A stretch of 41,799 nucleotides of DNA from NCBI GenBank assembly GCA_029856085.1, contig JAHQWI010000075.1:1-41799 (forward strand). The letters are read 5' to 3'. Source of the stretch: Promethearchaeia archaeon. GTDB lineage: Archaea > Asgardarchaeota > Lokiarchaeia > Sigyniarchaeales > SOKP01. Below, piece by piece: positions 26,122 to 34,616 of this stretch. The position numbers and the translations under genes are program-made. The notes beneath the pieces were generated by a model, which saw only the letters and a program-made list of their open reading frames with translations, did not search any database and was not told where the DNA came from. How positions within the stretch are numbered: the stretch's first letter is position 1; each line of letters opens with the position of its first letter.

Positions 26122-27255
26122 ATGTCAGAAGCTGTAAAAGAAAAATATATAGAAGCAGTAAAGGCAATTAACAGAGCCAGTGGTACACCACTTGGAGTAA
26201 CTGATACTACAATTGATATATTAAAGTTCCTAGTCCCAGAGGAGTATTTAGATCTAATAATAGCATTCAGTAAGCGAAAATCTCAAACTATGGAACAGAT
26301 AAAAGAGAGCAGTGGGATGTCTGAGGAAGAAATTTTGAAAAACGTTGAATTTTTAGCTAAAAAAGGTTTAATTATGAATCAACCGAGCCGATCGGGTTTA
26401 ATGGTTTTCAGATTGATGCCATTCATCAATGTAGGTGTTTTCGAATATACATTCATGAATAAACTTGAATATAATGATAGCGAAAAAGAAATAGCTATGC
26501 TTTTTCAAAAGTTAAGGGATGAGGGTCAAAGTCGCTTGTTTGCCAACTATGATTACGTTATTAATAACATCCTCCCTAATATACGACCAATTGATAGAAC
26601 AGTACCTTTTACAGAAAATAGGGAAACTGGAAACGAAATTGAGATAACCATTAATGAAGAAATAGAAGCTCCAGTAGAAAAAATATTACCTTCTCAGAAT
26701 GTAAGAGAAATAATAAATAAATTCGATGAGATTGCAGTTGGACATTGTTATTGTCGACACTATAAGGATTTATTAGGAGAACCTTGTACGCAGACAGACC
26801 TTCGAGAAAATTGTTTTACCTTTGGAAAATCTGCTCGCTATACAACCGAACAAGGCTTTGCTAGAATGATTTCTAAAGAGGAGGCATTGGATATATTAGA
26901 AAAATCTGAAACAGATGGGTTAGTGCATAAGGCTTATCATCCTAATATGGATTTTAAACGTGAAGAAGATAGTATATGTAACTGCTGTGCTGATTGCTGT
27001 GGGCAGTGGAGCGGCATAACCGTTAATCTATCAAATTATGTATCCCAAGTTAATCAAGAAATATGCGTTGGATGCGGGACGTGTGTTGAAAAATGCCCTA
27101 CAGGTTCATTGGAATTAAATGATGAAGGAAAATCTCAAAAAGTTGGGGAAAGATGCATTGGATGTGGAGTCTGCGCTGCTTTCTGCCCTGAGAATGCAAT
27201 CTCTTTGGTCGAAAATGAACGAGCTGTAAGACTTGCAGCCCCTCGACCTGCCTAA
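26122..27255 (+). CDS. Winged-helix multi-cluster Fe-S protein (paralogue 2)
   Basis: 377 residues, collinear with the protein at 1892-3022. Winged-helix-like part at about 43-98 (SQTMEQIKESSGMSEEEIL). Central Cys209, Cys211, Cys222 and Cys231 in the CxCR motif, then ICNCCADCCGQW (near 285-295), then two [4Fe-4S] ferredoxin motifs (CVGCGTCVEKC and CIGCGVCAAFC). Compared with paralogue 1 the CNCC cluster has one Cys fewer at its end, while the linker lengths are conserved. It starts 96 bases after the acyl-CoA synthetase gene and 96 bases before a flavoprotein, so it may carry electrons for one of them. No known function recognised. Confidence 0.85.
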   Translation: MSEAVKEKYIEAVKAINRASGTPLGVTDTTIDILKFLVPEEYLDLIIAFSKRKSQTMEQIKESSGMSEEEILKNVEFLAKKGLIMNQPSRSGLMVFRLMPFINVGVFEYTFMNKLEYNDSEKEIAMLFQKLRDEGQSRLFANYDYVINNILPNIRPIDRTVPFTENRETGNEIEITINEEIEAPVEKILPSQNVREIINKFDEIAVGHCYCRHYKDLLGEPCTQTDLRENCFTFGKSARYTTEQGFARMISKEEALDILEKSETDGLVHKAYHPNMDFKREEDSICNCCADCCGQWSGITVNLSNYVSQVNQEICVGCGTCVEKCPTGSLELNDEGKSQKVGERCIGCGVCAAFCPENAISLVENERAVRLAAPRPA

Positions 27256-27263
27256 ATTAAATC

Positions 27264-27280
27264 TTTTTTTATTTTTATTT
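27264..27280 (+). terminator. T-tract after Fe-S gene
   Basis: A nearly pure T run beginning about nine bases after the stop codon of the Fe-S gene, with two interrupting A residues. It fits an archaeal oligo-T terminator. Confidence 0.4.
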
Positions 27281-27351
27281 TCAGAAAATTTAATTTATTA
27301 TATTTGTTATTTAAAATTATTTTTGAGTATAGCTTATAAAGTTGAATATTT

Positions 27352-28392
27352 ATGATAAAAACTGAAATAACAGAAATGTTGGGGATAAAATATCCTATTT
27401 TTTCTGCACCTATGGGTCCCTTTTATACACAAGCATTAGCAACTGCTGTTTCAGAAGCGGGTGGGCTAGGAGTTTTATCAGAAGTGGGTTTATGGGGTGT
27501 GGATCCATTACCAGAAATGAAGAAACATATGGAATATGTTGTTGAGCATACTGACAAACCTTTTGGGTTCAATATACGCACATCTCGAAATGAGATGCGA
27601 ATGGCTGTGAGAATGTGTAGAGAAATTCCAAAATTCATTATGGAAAATCCAAAGTTGAAGGAACAATGTATATATGCTGTAACAAGCGCTGGTTCTTCTA
27701 AAGTAATGCCTGAATCTCAGTCTTTTCAGAGACTTAAGGAAAGCAGTTCACAGATCAAACACTTTCATGTAGCTCCAGCGTTCTGGTTGGCAGAAAAATG
27801 TGTGAAATATGGCATAGATGGCTTATGTGTTACTGGAATTGAAGGTGGAGGACATCAAGCTTATGAAAAAGTTGGGACTAATGTTCTTATGACCCAAGTT
27901 CAACAAGCATTCCCTGACGTACCTAAAGTCGCTGCTGGGGGGATTGGTACTGGTATTCAATTAGCAGGAGCAATTGCTATGGGATATGGAGGAATTGTAA
28001 TGGGAACCCGTTTTATCGCATCGAATGAGTGTGAATTTCCTCAACAGTTTAAAATTTTAATTCCACCCGCAAAAGCAGAGGATACCATACTAATTCAGGG
28101 TGTTATAGCAAATATAAGAGTTTATAATAACAAATATGGACAAAAACATAGTGGAACTATATCAAAAGAGCAAAAATTGGCATATGAAAAAGAGTTTTTA
28201 CAATCAGATCAATGGAAAGAAGATGTTCAAAGTTATGATAGAGTATATGACGGTGATGTTGTGAATACTTGTTTACCTATGGGACAAGCTGCTGGGGTAA
28301 CTAAAAAGATCGAGAACGTTTCTGAAATCATTGAATCTGTCATGAAAGAAGCTGAAAATTATATCAAAAATGCTACTAAGTCGCTTATGTAG
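27352..28392 (+). CDS. Nitronate monooxygenase/FabK-like flavoprotein
   Basis: 346 residues of the FMN-binding TIM-barrel family that includes nitronate monooxygenase and the enoyl-ACP reductase FabK. N-terminus GIKYPIFSAPMGPF and the glycine-rich phosphate site AAGGIGTGIQLAGAIAMGYGG followed by MGTRF are typical. GIEGGGH (His168) corresponds to the family GxEAGGH motif holding the catalytic His. In this enoyl-CoA-rich context an enoyl-CoA reductase or related role is at least as likely as nitronate oxidation; the sequence does not decide. It follows the Fe-S paralogue on the same strand, a possible electron donor. Confidence 0.88.
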   Translation: MIKTEITEMLGIKYPIFSAPMGPFYTQALATAVSEAGGLGVLSEVGLWGVDPLPEMKKHMEYVVEHTDKPFGFNIRTSRNEMRMAVRMCREIPKFIMENPKLKEQCIYAVTSAGSSKVMPESQSFQRLKESSSQIKHFHVAPAFWLAEKCVKYGIDGLCVTGIEGGGHQAYEKVGTNVLMTQVQQAFPDVPKVAAGGIGTGIQLAGAIAMGYGGIVMGTRFIASNECEFPQQFKILIPPAKAEDTILIQGVIANIRVYNNKYGQKHSGTISKEQKLAYEKEFLQSDQWKEDVQSYDRVYDGDVVNTCLPMGQAAGVTKKIENVSEIIESVMKEAENYIKNATKSLM

Positions 28393-28420
28393 CAAATTTA
28401 ATTTTTTTATAGAAATTCTT

Positions 28421-28504
28421 AGACAATTTACGCAGTTTCATGATTTCATTGAAGGACCAAGAGCTTTCTCTGAAAAAAGAAAACCTATTTGGAAAGGAAT
28501 ATGA
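28421..28504 (+). pseudogene. C-terminal fragment of a crotonase gene
   Basis: Twenty-seven codons and a stop encode RQFTQFHDFIEGPRAF and then SEKRKPIWKGI, nearly identical to the end of the intact crotonase at 28540-29337 (its bases about 29253-29337). Nothing upstream is recognisable as the rest of the gene. This is a leftover 3' end of a duplicated copy, directly in front of the intact gene. Confidence 0.8.
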
Positions 28505-28539
28505 ATAATATACAAAATAAAAAAAAAATATGAGTAATA

Positions 28540-29337
28540 ATGGAGTATAAATATATAATTGTTGAAAAGAAAGAGCATCTGACAATTGTTCGCCTTAATA
28601 GGCCAGAAGTAAGAAATGCTATCAATCCATATGTAAGCATCGAATTAGAAGATGTGTTTAATGAATTTGAAAATGACTCAGATGCATGGATTGCGATCGT
28701 AACTGGAGTTGGTGATAAAGCATTTTCGGCAGGATTTGATTTAAAATGGGCTGCTAGTGCTAGTCCTGAAGAACAAAGAGAAGCCTTTAGCAAACTTAAA
28801 TATAAAGCTGTTACTGGAGGTCTCACCTTTAATCCGAATATTACTAAACCCGTTATCGCTGCTGTAAATGGTTTTGCCTTTGGTGGGGGATTTGAACTTG
28901 CATTAGGCAGTGATCTCATCATTGCTGCTGAACGTGCTGTTTTTTCTCTACCTGAACCATTAGTAGGGCGCGTTCCAACTGAAGGAGGCGTCCATAGATT
29001 GGTAAGACAAATTCCTTATCACCTAGCAATAGAAATTCTCTTTACATATAAGCGTATTTCTGCTCAAGAAGGAGTAGAACTTGGTTTTGTGAATAAAGTG
29101 GTTCCATTAGACCAGTTAATGGCTGAAGCAGAGAAAATGGCAAATGTTATAATGGAGGGTTCACCGTTAGCTATTCGAGCGATTAAGCAAATGGCAAATG
29201 ATGGACTTGAGACAACATTGAGAACAGCCTATTCTACAACGTTCCCTCTCTATAGACAATTTACTCAGTCTCATGATTTCATTGAAGGACCAAGAGCTTT
29301 CTCAGAAAAACGAAAACCAATTTGGAAAGGAGTCTAA
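28540..29337 (+). CDS. Enoyl-CoA hydratase (crotonase)
   Basis: 265 residues. Both hydratase glutamates are present (FGGGFELALG and SLPEPLVG), with oxyanion-hole segment DKAFSAGFD and C-terminal FSEKRKPIWKG. The NRPEVRNAINPYVSIELED start is normal. Expected to hydrate 2-enoyl-CoA; family members also include carnityl-CoA dehydratases, which share EGPRAFSEKRKP endings, so a specialised dehydratase is possible. It is flanked by a C-terminal crotonase fragment upstream and an N-terminal one downstream, the mark of a former tandem array. No ribosome site of note before the ATG at 28540. Confidence 0.92.
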   Translation: MEYKYIIVEKKEHLTIVRLNRPEVRNAINPYVSIELEDVFNEFENDSDAWIAIVTGVGDKAFSAGFDLKWAASASPEEQREAFSKLKYKAVTGGLTFNPNITKPVIAAVNGFAFGGGFELALGSDLIIAAERAVFSLPEPLVGRVPTEGGVHRLVRQIPYHLAIEILFTYKRISAQEGVELGFVNKVVPLDQLMAEAEKMANVIMEGSPLAIRAIKQMANDGLETTLRTAYSTTFPLYRQFTQSHDFIEGPRAFSEKRKPIWKGV

Positions 29338-29372
29338 ATTAGAAACAAATTAAAAAATGTATATGAAAAATT

Positions 29373-29519
29373 ATGGATTACGAACATATAATTGTTGAAA
29401 GGAAAGAACATCTGTTGATTGTCCGCCTTAATCGACCAGAAGTATTAAACGCACTTCACCCTTATATTTTTAAAGAAGTATCGGAGCTATCCTTTAAAAG
29501 TTTAGATTTTTTTAAATAA
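29373..29519 (+). pseudogene. N-terminal fragment of a crotonase gene
   Basis: A 48-codon frame starts MDYEHIIVERKEHLLIVRL and continues NRPEVLNALHPYI, closely matching the first 32 residues of the neighbouring crotonase (MEYKYIIVEKKEHLTIVRL). After that it reads unrelated SELSFKSLDFFK and stops. It is the 5' end of a duplicated copy that lost the remainder. Confidence 0.8.
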
Positions 29520-29565
29520 TTTTTCTCTATTTCAAATAAAAAAGACAGAAGAAAAAGAATCGGAC

Positions 29566-31236
29566 TTATTTTTCTTGAATTGGAATATAAAGATCTAATT
29601 CTGAATTATCAGAATTTAAACTAAATCTTTGGTCATACCATTCAAATTCTGCTCCGAATGGCACTCGTTCATATCTTGGATTGTTAGGAAGCCAATCTCC
29701 AATTATATATCTGTAAGTTTCACCTAAATTGTTCAATTTTCCAATTAATGTAAAAACAGCATATTTTTGAGCAGGAAATGTTTCAGTTATCATTCCCTCA
29801 GGCACATCTTCAACTTTGGATACTTCATTACAAACAATAAAACGATTTTCTCCTTTTTCAGTGAGTTCTTTAGTAATTATAGAAATTGCTAATGCATGGG
29901 ATTGGTCTTTATGTGGGACTTTAGTAATGAGCCCTTGAAATTTTGGCCATATAGTTGCGGGGTTACGTGTTTCTCTTTTGCCAGTGTCGTCTACACCTAC
30001 CACCTGGAACTCTTCTTTATCTACAAATGATGGTCCTCTCAAAAACAATTTAAATACGCTTGAAATTTCTTGTTTTTCACCTAAAACTAAATGAACTTTT
30101 TCCAGTTCAGTCGGAATATCGATCATCTGAGGGCATTTTTCAAGGCATTCACCACACTTTATACAAAGAGAAGCATTCCCTTCATCCTCCATCGTTTTTA
30201 ACTCTTCTTCAGATGTTGCTAATATGTTATATTTGGTTATCTGTTCCTCTTTATTTTCAATCCAAAGAAGTTCGTTTAATAACCTAAAATTTTGAGGGAT
30301 ATTAACTCCAGAGGGACATGGTTGGCAGTACAAGCAAAATGTACAAGGGATTATTGATTTTTTTCTATAGCGAATAGCCATATCAGAAATTAAATCTAAA
30401 TCTTCTTGACTTAAAGTATTAATCCCTGAATTATTTGCACTCTCTATGTTTTCTTTAACCATCTGCATTGAACCCATTCCAGACAATACTAAAGAGACAC
30501 CAGGATGATTCCATACATATTGAAGTGCCCAATCTGCAGGTGTTCGCTTTTTAGGAGCATTTTCTATTATTTCTTCAATTTCCTTAGTCGGAGTTGCTAA
30601 TTTTCCCCCTTTAATTGGTTCCATTACAACAACTGCAATACCTTTGCTTGCTGCATATTCTAATCCTTTGGTTGTAGCTTGAGTATTGTAATCAACTAAA
30701 TTCCATTGAATTTGGGACATATCCCAATTATAATAATCAATGATTTCTTTAAAAACATCAAAGGAGTCATGAAAAGAAAATCCAATTCCTTTAATTTTTC
30801 CTTTTGCTTTAGCTTCTTCCATCTTTTTAATTAAACCCAGTTTTTTTACTAATTCAAACGTCAGTTTATTTAATCCATGGAAGAGATATATATCAATATA
30901 TTCAGTTTGTAGTTTTTTCAGTTGAATATTTAAAAATTTATCAAAATCCTCAGTTTTGGTTACTCGACCCATTGGTAACTTAGTTACTAGCTTGATTTTC
31001 TCACGATATCCATCTTGTAATGCTTTTCCGACGATTACCTCACTCATTTCATTATGGTACGGAAAAGCAGTATCAAAGTAATTAACGCCATTATCGATTG
31101 CATATCGAATCATGCTAATCGCGTTTTCTTCATCTACCACTTCATTCCCATTTACTTTCTTCGTGAGAAATCTCATGCATCCAAAACCTAGTGCCGAGAC
31201 TTCCCAATCCAATGATCCCATCTTTCTATATTTCAT
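29566..31236 (-). CDS. Aldo/keto reductase-ferredoxin-GyrI-like triple fusion
   Basis: 556 residues in three parts. Residues 1-290 are an aldo/keto reductase barrel with Asp55, Tyr60, Lys86 and His120 as the catalytic tetrad. Residues about 295-385 carry two cysteine clusters (Cys298/301/304/307 and Cys358/361/364/368), as in Fe-S-containing AKRs. Residues about 408-556 look like a GyrI/AraC effector-binding domain (EEFQVVGVDDTGKRET, then WPKFQGLITKV, PEGMITETFPAQKYAVF and a DLYIPIQEK ending). The first two parts occur together in known proteins; the third is unusual. It could bind a ligand that gates or feeds the reductase. It is the last gene after the three-gene Fe-S operon (59-base gap). 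Confidence 0.87.
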   Translation of the reverse strand: MKYRKMGSLDWEVSALGFGCMRFLTKKVNGNEVVDEENAISMIRYAIDNGVNYFDTAFPYHNEMSEVIVGKALQDGYREKIKLVTKLPMGRVTKTEDFDKFLNIQLKKLQTEYIDIYLFHGLNKLTFELVKKLGLIKKMEEAKAKGKIKGIGFSFHDSFDVFKEIIDYYNWDMSQIQWNLVDYNTQATTKGLEYAASKGIAVVVMEPIKGGKLATPTKEIEEIIENAPKKRTPADWALQYVWNHPGVSLVLSGMGSMQMVKENIESANNSGINTLSQEDLDLISDMAIRYRKKSIIPCTFCLYCQPCPSGVNIPQNFRLLNELLWIENKEEQITKYNILATSEEELKTMEDEGNASLCIKCGECLEKCPQMIDIPTELEKVHLVLGEKQEISSVFKLFLRGPSFVDKEEFQVVGVDDTGKRETRNPATIWPKFQGLITKVPHKDQSHALAISIITKELTEKGENRFIVCNEVSKVEDVPEGMITETFPAQKYAVFTLIGKLNNLGETYRYIIGDWLPNNPRYERVPFGAEFEWYDQRFSLNSDNSELDLYIPIQEK

Positions 31237-31295
31237 TTAAGTTCACTTCTTGAAATTATCTCATTTTAATAATAATAAAAATAGATTAAGAAAAA

Positions 31296-31841
31296 TTATT
31301 TTCTTTGAGCTAAAAAGGTACACATTCCATCATTAGGTATTTCCTGAGTCTGACTAACCTCAACATCATCCATTTTAAGAATATTAAAGATTGTTTTCCA
31401 AGCTGTTACACATCCACTTTTACAGGGTAGCGATTTCAATTCCTCTTCTGACAATGTTTCTTTTAGTTTATTATGAACTGAACACTTTCCTTCTTCAATT
31501 GAGAAACTAAATTCTTTATTATATGCAGTTTGGATTAACACAACACTTATTAAATGAACTGATAAGCATGCAATTTCAATAAACCTTTGAGCTTCATGAG
31601 GAAATCTTACCTCACCTGTTTTTTCAGCGACTAATTTGATCATTTCATACATGTGATCATTATATTCTGGTTTTATTCCTAATTCATAGGTTCTTTCCAT
31701 GAGCTTTTTTCCCCATTCCTCAAAAACCGAAGCATTTTTCGATTCAAGATATTGTTCAGCCACTTTAGCTCCTGCAAATTCTTCTTCTATTGTTTTAAAT
31801 AGTTTTTCAGGGATATTATAATCATATTTTGGCTGCATCAT
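31296..31841 (-). CDS. Small Cys-containing protein, ATC-hydrolase/V4R-like (tentative)
   Basis: 181 residues, not firmly recognised. The N-terminal half is helical and acidic. The C-terminal half shows a pattern of cysteines, GKCSVHNKL, LPCKSGCVTAWKTIF and a final DGMCTF, whose spacing recalls the L-2-amino-thiazoline-4-carboxylate hydrolase-like and V4R small-ligand families. That similarity is by eye and weak. Its ATG lies inside the stop of the ferredoxin gene (overlap 31838-31841), so it is translationally coupled to it and probably works in the same complex. It may hold a metal or a Fe-S cluster through the cysteines. Confidence 0.7.
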   Translation of the reverse strand: MMQPKYDYNIPEKLFKTIEEEFAGAKVAEQYLESKNASVFEEWGKKLMERTYELGIKPEYNDHMYEMIKLVAEKTGEVRFPHEAQRFIEIACLSVHLISVVLIQTAYNKEFSFSIEEGKCSVHNKLKETLSEEELKSLPCKSGCVTAWKTIFNILKMDDVEVSQTQEIPNDGMCTFLAQRK

Positions 31842-32245
31842 ATTTTTTTCAACCCCTTATATGTTGAATCTAATTCTTCAATACGTTTTTGATTTTCCAT
31901 CGCAACTTCTATTGAGTCAAATGGATGTTTATATGGATTTTCTCCTTCCTTTACTTCAGGAATTTTAATTTCAATAGTTATTGCATCCTCTGGGCAATGT
32001 TTAGTACATTCCATGCATCCAATACACTTTGGTGCCGCAGATCCTGCCACTAAATAATGTTTTGGACTATTTGGATTAGGTTTCATGAAAGCCCTAGACA
32101 CATTTGGGTATGAATGGACATGAAAAACACCTTGAGGACATTTAGTATAGCATTTATAATCACAAATCATTGGTAATTGACATTTTTCTCGATCTACTTT
32201 TACTCTTATAGTTGGTATATCTAAATTTTTTATTTGTATTGCCAT
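31838..32245 (-). CDS. Ferredoxin-like Fe-S protein
   Basis: 135 residues. One canonical motif, CIGCMECTKHCPEDAITIE, binds a [4Fe-4S] cluster with the Cys of a preceding motif; another set, Cys-x4-(MI)Cys-Asp-Tyr-Lys-Cys-Tyr-Thr-Lys-Cys-Pro (CQLPMICDYKCYTKCP), is non-standard, with wider first spacing. A linker of about 35 residues between them contains HSYPNVSRAF. An excellent Shine-Dalgarno site overlaps the previous gene's stop. Middle gene of an operon of three (32258-33121, this gene, 31296-31841). It presumably moves electrons between the Fe-S protein upstream and an unknown acceptor. Confidence 0.85.
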   Translation of the reverse strand: MAIQIKNLDIPTIRVKVDREKCQLPMICDYKCYTKCPQGVFHVHSYPNVSRAFMKPNPNSPKHYLVAGSAAPKCIGCMECTKHCPEDAITIEIKIPEVKEGENPYKHPFDSIEVAMENQKRIEELDSTYKGLKKI

Positions 32246-32250
32246 TTATT

Positions 32251-32259
32251 CCACCTCCT
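32251..32259 (-). promoter_or_regulatory. Shine-Dalgarno site for ferredoxin gene
   Basis: AGGAGGTGG on the minus strand, five bases before the ATG at 32245 and overlapping the stop of the upstream Fe-S gene. One of the strongest ribosome sites in the window; it indicates coupled translation. Confidence 0.65.
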
Positions 32260-33121
32260 ACCAATCATACCTTAGAATTGGGAAATCACGCCTATTTCTT
32301 AGTTCAATAGCGTCAAATTCACAAGTACTTTCACAAAGCCCACATCCAAAACACATCTGAGCATCAATCTGCACCTTTCCCTTGCGAATATCTGCAGCTA
32401 TAGCACCAAACTGACATCTCTGAATACATTTAAAACATCCTGTGCATTTTTCTTCATTGTGGATTGCAACTCTTTCTCCTTTAATTAATTGTTTTTCTCC
32501 ATAGCGTAATCTATTTTCAATCGAAGCACAATCAGGTCGCGAACAATTGCATAGACCTCCAATATATGGACCTCCATTTCTCATACCAAAATTCATCAGG
32601 TTTTGAACTAATCCTTTTTTATTCCATTTAATAACCCATTCTCGTGCTTCATCATGATCCACCCATTCTGCACCAGCAACATATCTTGCGGGTGTTTTTT
32701 GCCATCTCAACATACCAATTCCCAGACCTAAGCAAGTCATTTTGGAACGGTCTCTCTCCACAAAACCATACTTAAATTTCCTACACTCACAATGAATAAA
32801 ACAAACCGGCGAGCTTATATCAATTAGATCTAATGAATCTTGAAGCGTGAGTGTCTGAGCACCCTGAACCTGAACATGTAATCTATTAGCAGCTCGCATT
32901 AGATCAGGAAATCTTTCTTCTTTAAGATTATAGGCATCTATTGCTTGAGCGATGAGAGGTCCGGCGGCGGCTTCAATAGCTGCAGTTCCACCTTTTATAC
33001 GTTTTGTATTTTTTTTCGCTAAATCTACACGATTTCGATGATACATGAAACGAGAATATCTCTTCGCATCTTTAAACCATATTTTTGCACTTGCATTATG
33101 AGTAAAACATATATCGCACAT
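32258..33121 (-). CDS. CNC-type Fe-S protein with dicluster ferredoxin domain
   Basis: 287 residues. Middle motifs CFIHCECRKF, MTCLGLG and GLCNCSRPDC parallel the CxCR and CNCC elements of the two winged-helix Fe-S paralogues, and the C-terminus is a 2x[4Fe-4S] domain (CTGCFKCIQRC and CFGCGLCESTC). The N-terminus differs: no winged helix but a basic segment with YSRFMYHRNRV. So this is a shortened relative of the 1892 and 26122 proteins. First gene of an operon with a ferredoxin and a small Cys-rich protein. The role is unknown; a redox scaffold or a reductase electron-input module is a fair guess. Confidence 0.83.
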   Translation of the reverse strand: MCDICFTHNASAKIWFKDAKRYSRFMYHRNRVDLAKKNTKRIKGGTAAIEAAAGPLIAQAIDAYNLKEERFPDLMRAANRLHVQVQGAQTLTLQDSLDLIDISSPVCFIHCECRKFKYGFVERDRSKMTCLGLGIGMLRWQKTPARYVAGAEWVDHDEAREWVIKWNKKGLVQNLMNFGMRNGGPYIGGLCNCSRPDCASIENRLRYGEKQLIKGERVAIHNEEKCTGCFKCIQRCQFGAIAADIRKGKVQIDAQMCFGCGLCESTCEFDAIELRNRRDFPILRYDW

Positions 33122-33346
33122 TTTCTATTTTCCCCAAAATTTTTTCAAAAGAAGTTTATTTGTATTTTAATTCTTATTAAATTTTTTGTGATTTTGGTTA
33201 TATATAATATTTTTGATTTATACCAATATCAGTTTCCTTTATAACTACTTTAATGTAATTTATGATAACATTTTTAGTAGTATTAAAGTTTTAAATATTT
33301 TGTGAGATAAAATCAGTTAATAACAAAAAAAAATAAAGGTGAAAAG

Positions 33347-34102
33347 ATGGAATTTGAAACTGTTCTTTATGAAAGTAGAAATAAAATTGGTTATATTACT
33401 TTAAACAGACCCGAAAAACACAATGCGTTAAGTTATCAGCTACTTGACGATATTGATGCCGTTTTTGATCATGCAGAGGCAGATGACAGTGCAAAAGTGA
33501 TCGTGCTAAAAGGTGCGGGTAAAAGTTTTTGTTCTGGTTTTGACTTAAAAGGTTCATATTATTTAACACCCCCCGAAGGTGGTTGGAAATACAAGAATTC
33601 CTATGATATCTTAAATAAAAAGATATATGCGAAATATCCGCGCATATTTAATTTTCCAAAGCCAACAATTGCTCAAATTCACGGATACTGTACTGATGCG
33701 GGGTGTTATTTTCAACTTCTCTGTGATATCTCAGTGGCAGCAGAAGATGCGGTTTTAGGACATCCCGCTCAATTATGGGGTGGATCACAAAGTATGCCAC
33801 TTTGGCAACTTTATTTAGGTGTTAAAAAAGCACGATATCTTTTAATGAGTGGTCGAAGAATTTCGGGAAAAGAAGCAGCAGACATGGGGCTTGTGAGCAT
33901 AAGTGTTCCTCGAGATAAACTCGAAGAAGAAGTGAATAAATTAGCCGTTGAAATTGCTAAAATACCAGCCGAAGGAGCTTTACATAATAAAATTTGCATG
34001 AATACTGACCTTAAAATGCGAGGTATTGATGCCTTATTTGACTACTATGGTCAGATGAATAGGTTCTGGAGATTTATGCCTGGAAGGCCACCTAGAGGAT
34101 AA
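33347..34102 (+). CDS. Crotonase-family protein lacking both hydratase Glu
   Basis: 251 residues of crotonase fold: NRPEKHNALSYQLLDDID near the N-terminus and oxyanion segment GKSFCSGFDLKGS. The first catalytic Glu position reads DAGCYFQLL and the second reads GHPAQLWGG, so neither hydratase Glu is present. The C-terminus ends RFWRFMPGRPPRG rather than the usual EKRKPxFKG. The GHPAQLWGGS segment with several Trp and Met residues suggests a bulky or aromatic acyl pocket and possibly hydrolase, isomerase or C-C bond activity. Start supported by AGGTG about eight bases upstream. It is followed by an SCP2-like gene and a URO-D-like gene. Confidence 0.88.
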   Translation: MEFETVLYESRNKIGYITLNRPEKHNALSYQLLDDIDAVFDHAEADDSAKVIVLKGAGKSFCSGFDLKGSYYLTPPEGGWKYKNSYDILNKKIYAKYPRIFNFPKPTIAQIHGYCTDAGCYFQLLCDISVAAEDAVLGHPAQLWGGSQSMPLWQLYLGVKKARYLLMSGRRISGKEAADMGLVSISVPRDKLEEEVNKLAVEIAKIPAEGALHNKICMNTDLKMRGIDALFDYYGQMNRFWRFMPGRPPRG

Positions 34103-34242
34103 CCAATGTTAGATTGATACATTATTTTTATCAGCTTTAATGGATAAAATTATTTAAATTTAAACCTAATTTTTTCTTTTTAAAAGAGATTTTTCACAAA
34201 TGGAATTTATGCAAGATTTCTTTCCCCTAGAGTGATGTTACC

Positions 34243-34599
34243 ATGTGCGCAAAATTTAGAGGAATCCCCGCTTTAATATATTCAGGTTTATGGAGACGTC
34301 AAATATTTGGAAGATTAAAGAAGGACTTTCCAGGTAAAACCAAACTAGTAGTTTATATAACTGATTATCCTCCAGCTGTTTCTATTAAAATTGATAGGGG
34401 AAATTTTGAGATGGAAAAATTAGAGAACGTAAAAGAACTTAATGATCTAGACAATATAGAATGCGATGGATATATTGCAGCACCTCAAAGTTATCTATTT
34501 GGAGGACCTGCAGCTTTAAAAAAAGGGATAGAGGAAGGAAAGGTAAAAATGAATAATGAAGCTGTAATCTTCGCAATTTTGCTTAGAAATTTACAATAA
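34243..34599 (+). CDS. SCP2-like sterol/lipid-binding domain protein (tentative)
   Basis: 118 residues. The pattern VVYITDYPPAVSIKIDRGNF, then GYIAAPQSYLFG, GPAALKKGIEEGKVKM and a C-terminal AVIFAILLRNL resembles the beta-strand and helix order of the SCP2 domain, which binds fatty acyl-CoAs or sterols. The likeness is by eye only. An in-frame stop precedes the ATG at 34243, so the start is fixed. A tight 17-base gap joins it to the following URO-D gene. If right, a lipid carrier would pass a hydrophobic substrate to neighbouring enzymes. Confidence 0.5.
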   Translation: MCAKFRGIPALIYSGLWRRQIFGRLKKDFPGKTKLVVYITDYPPAVSIKIDRGNFEMEKLENVKELNDLDNIECDGYIAAPQSYLFGGPAALKKGIEEGKVKMNNEAVIFAILLRNLQ

Positions 34600-34616
34600 T
34601 ATTTGAGGAATTAAGA

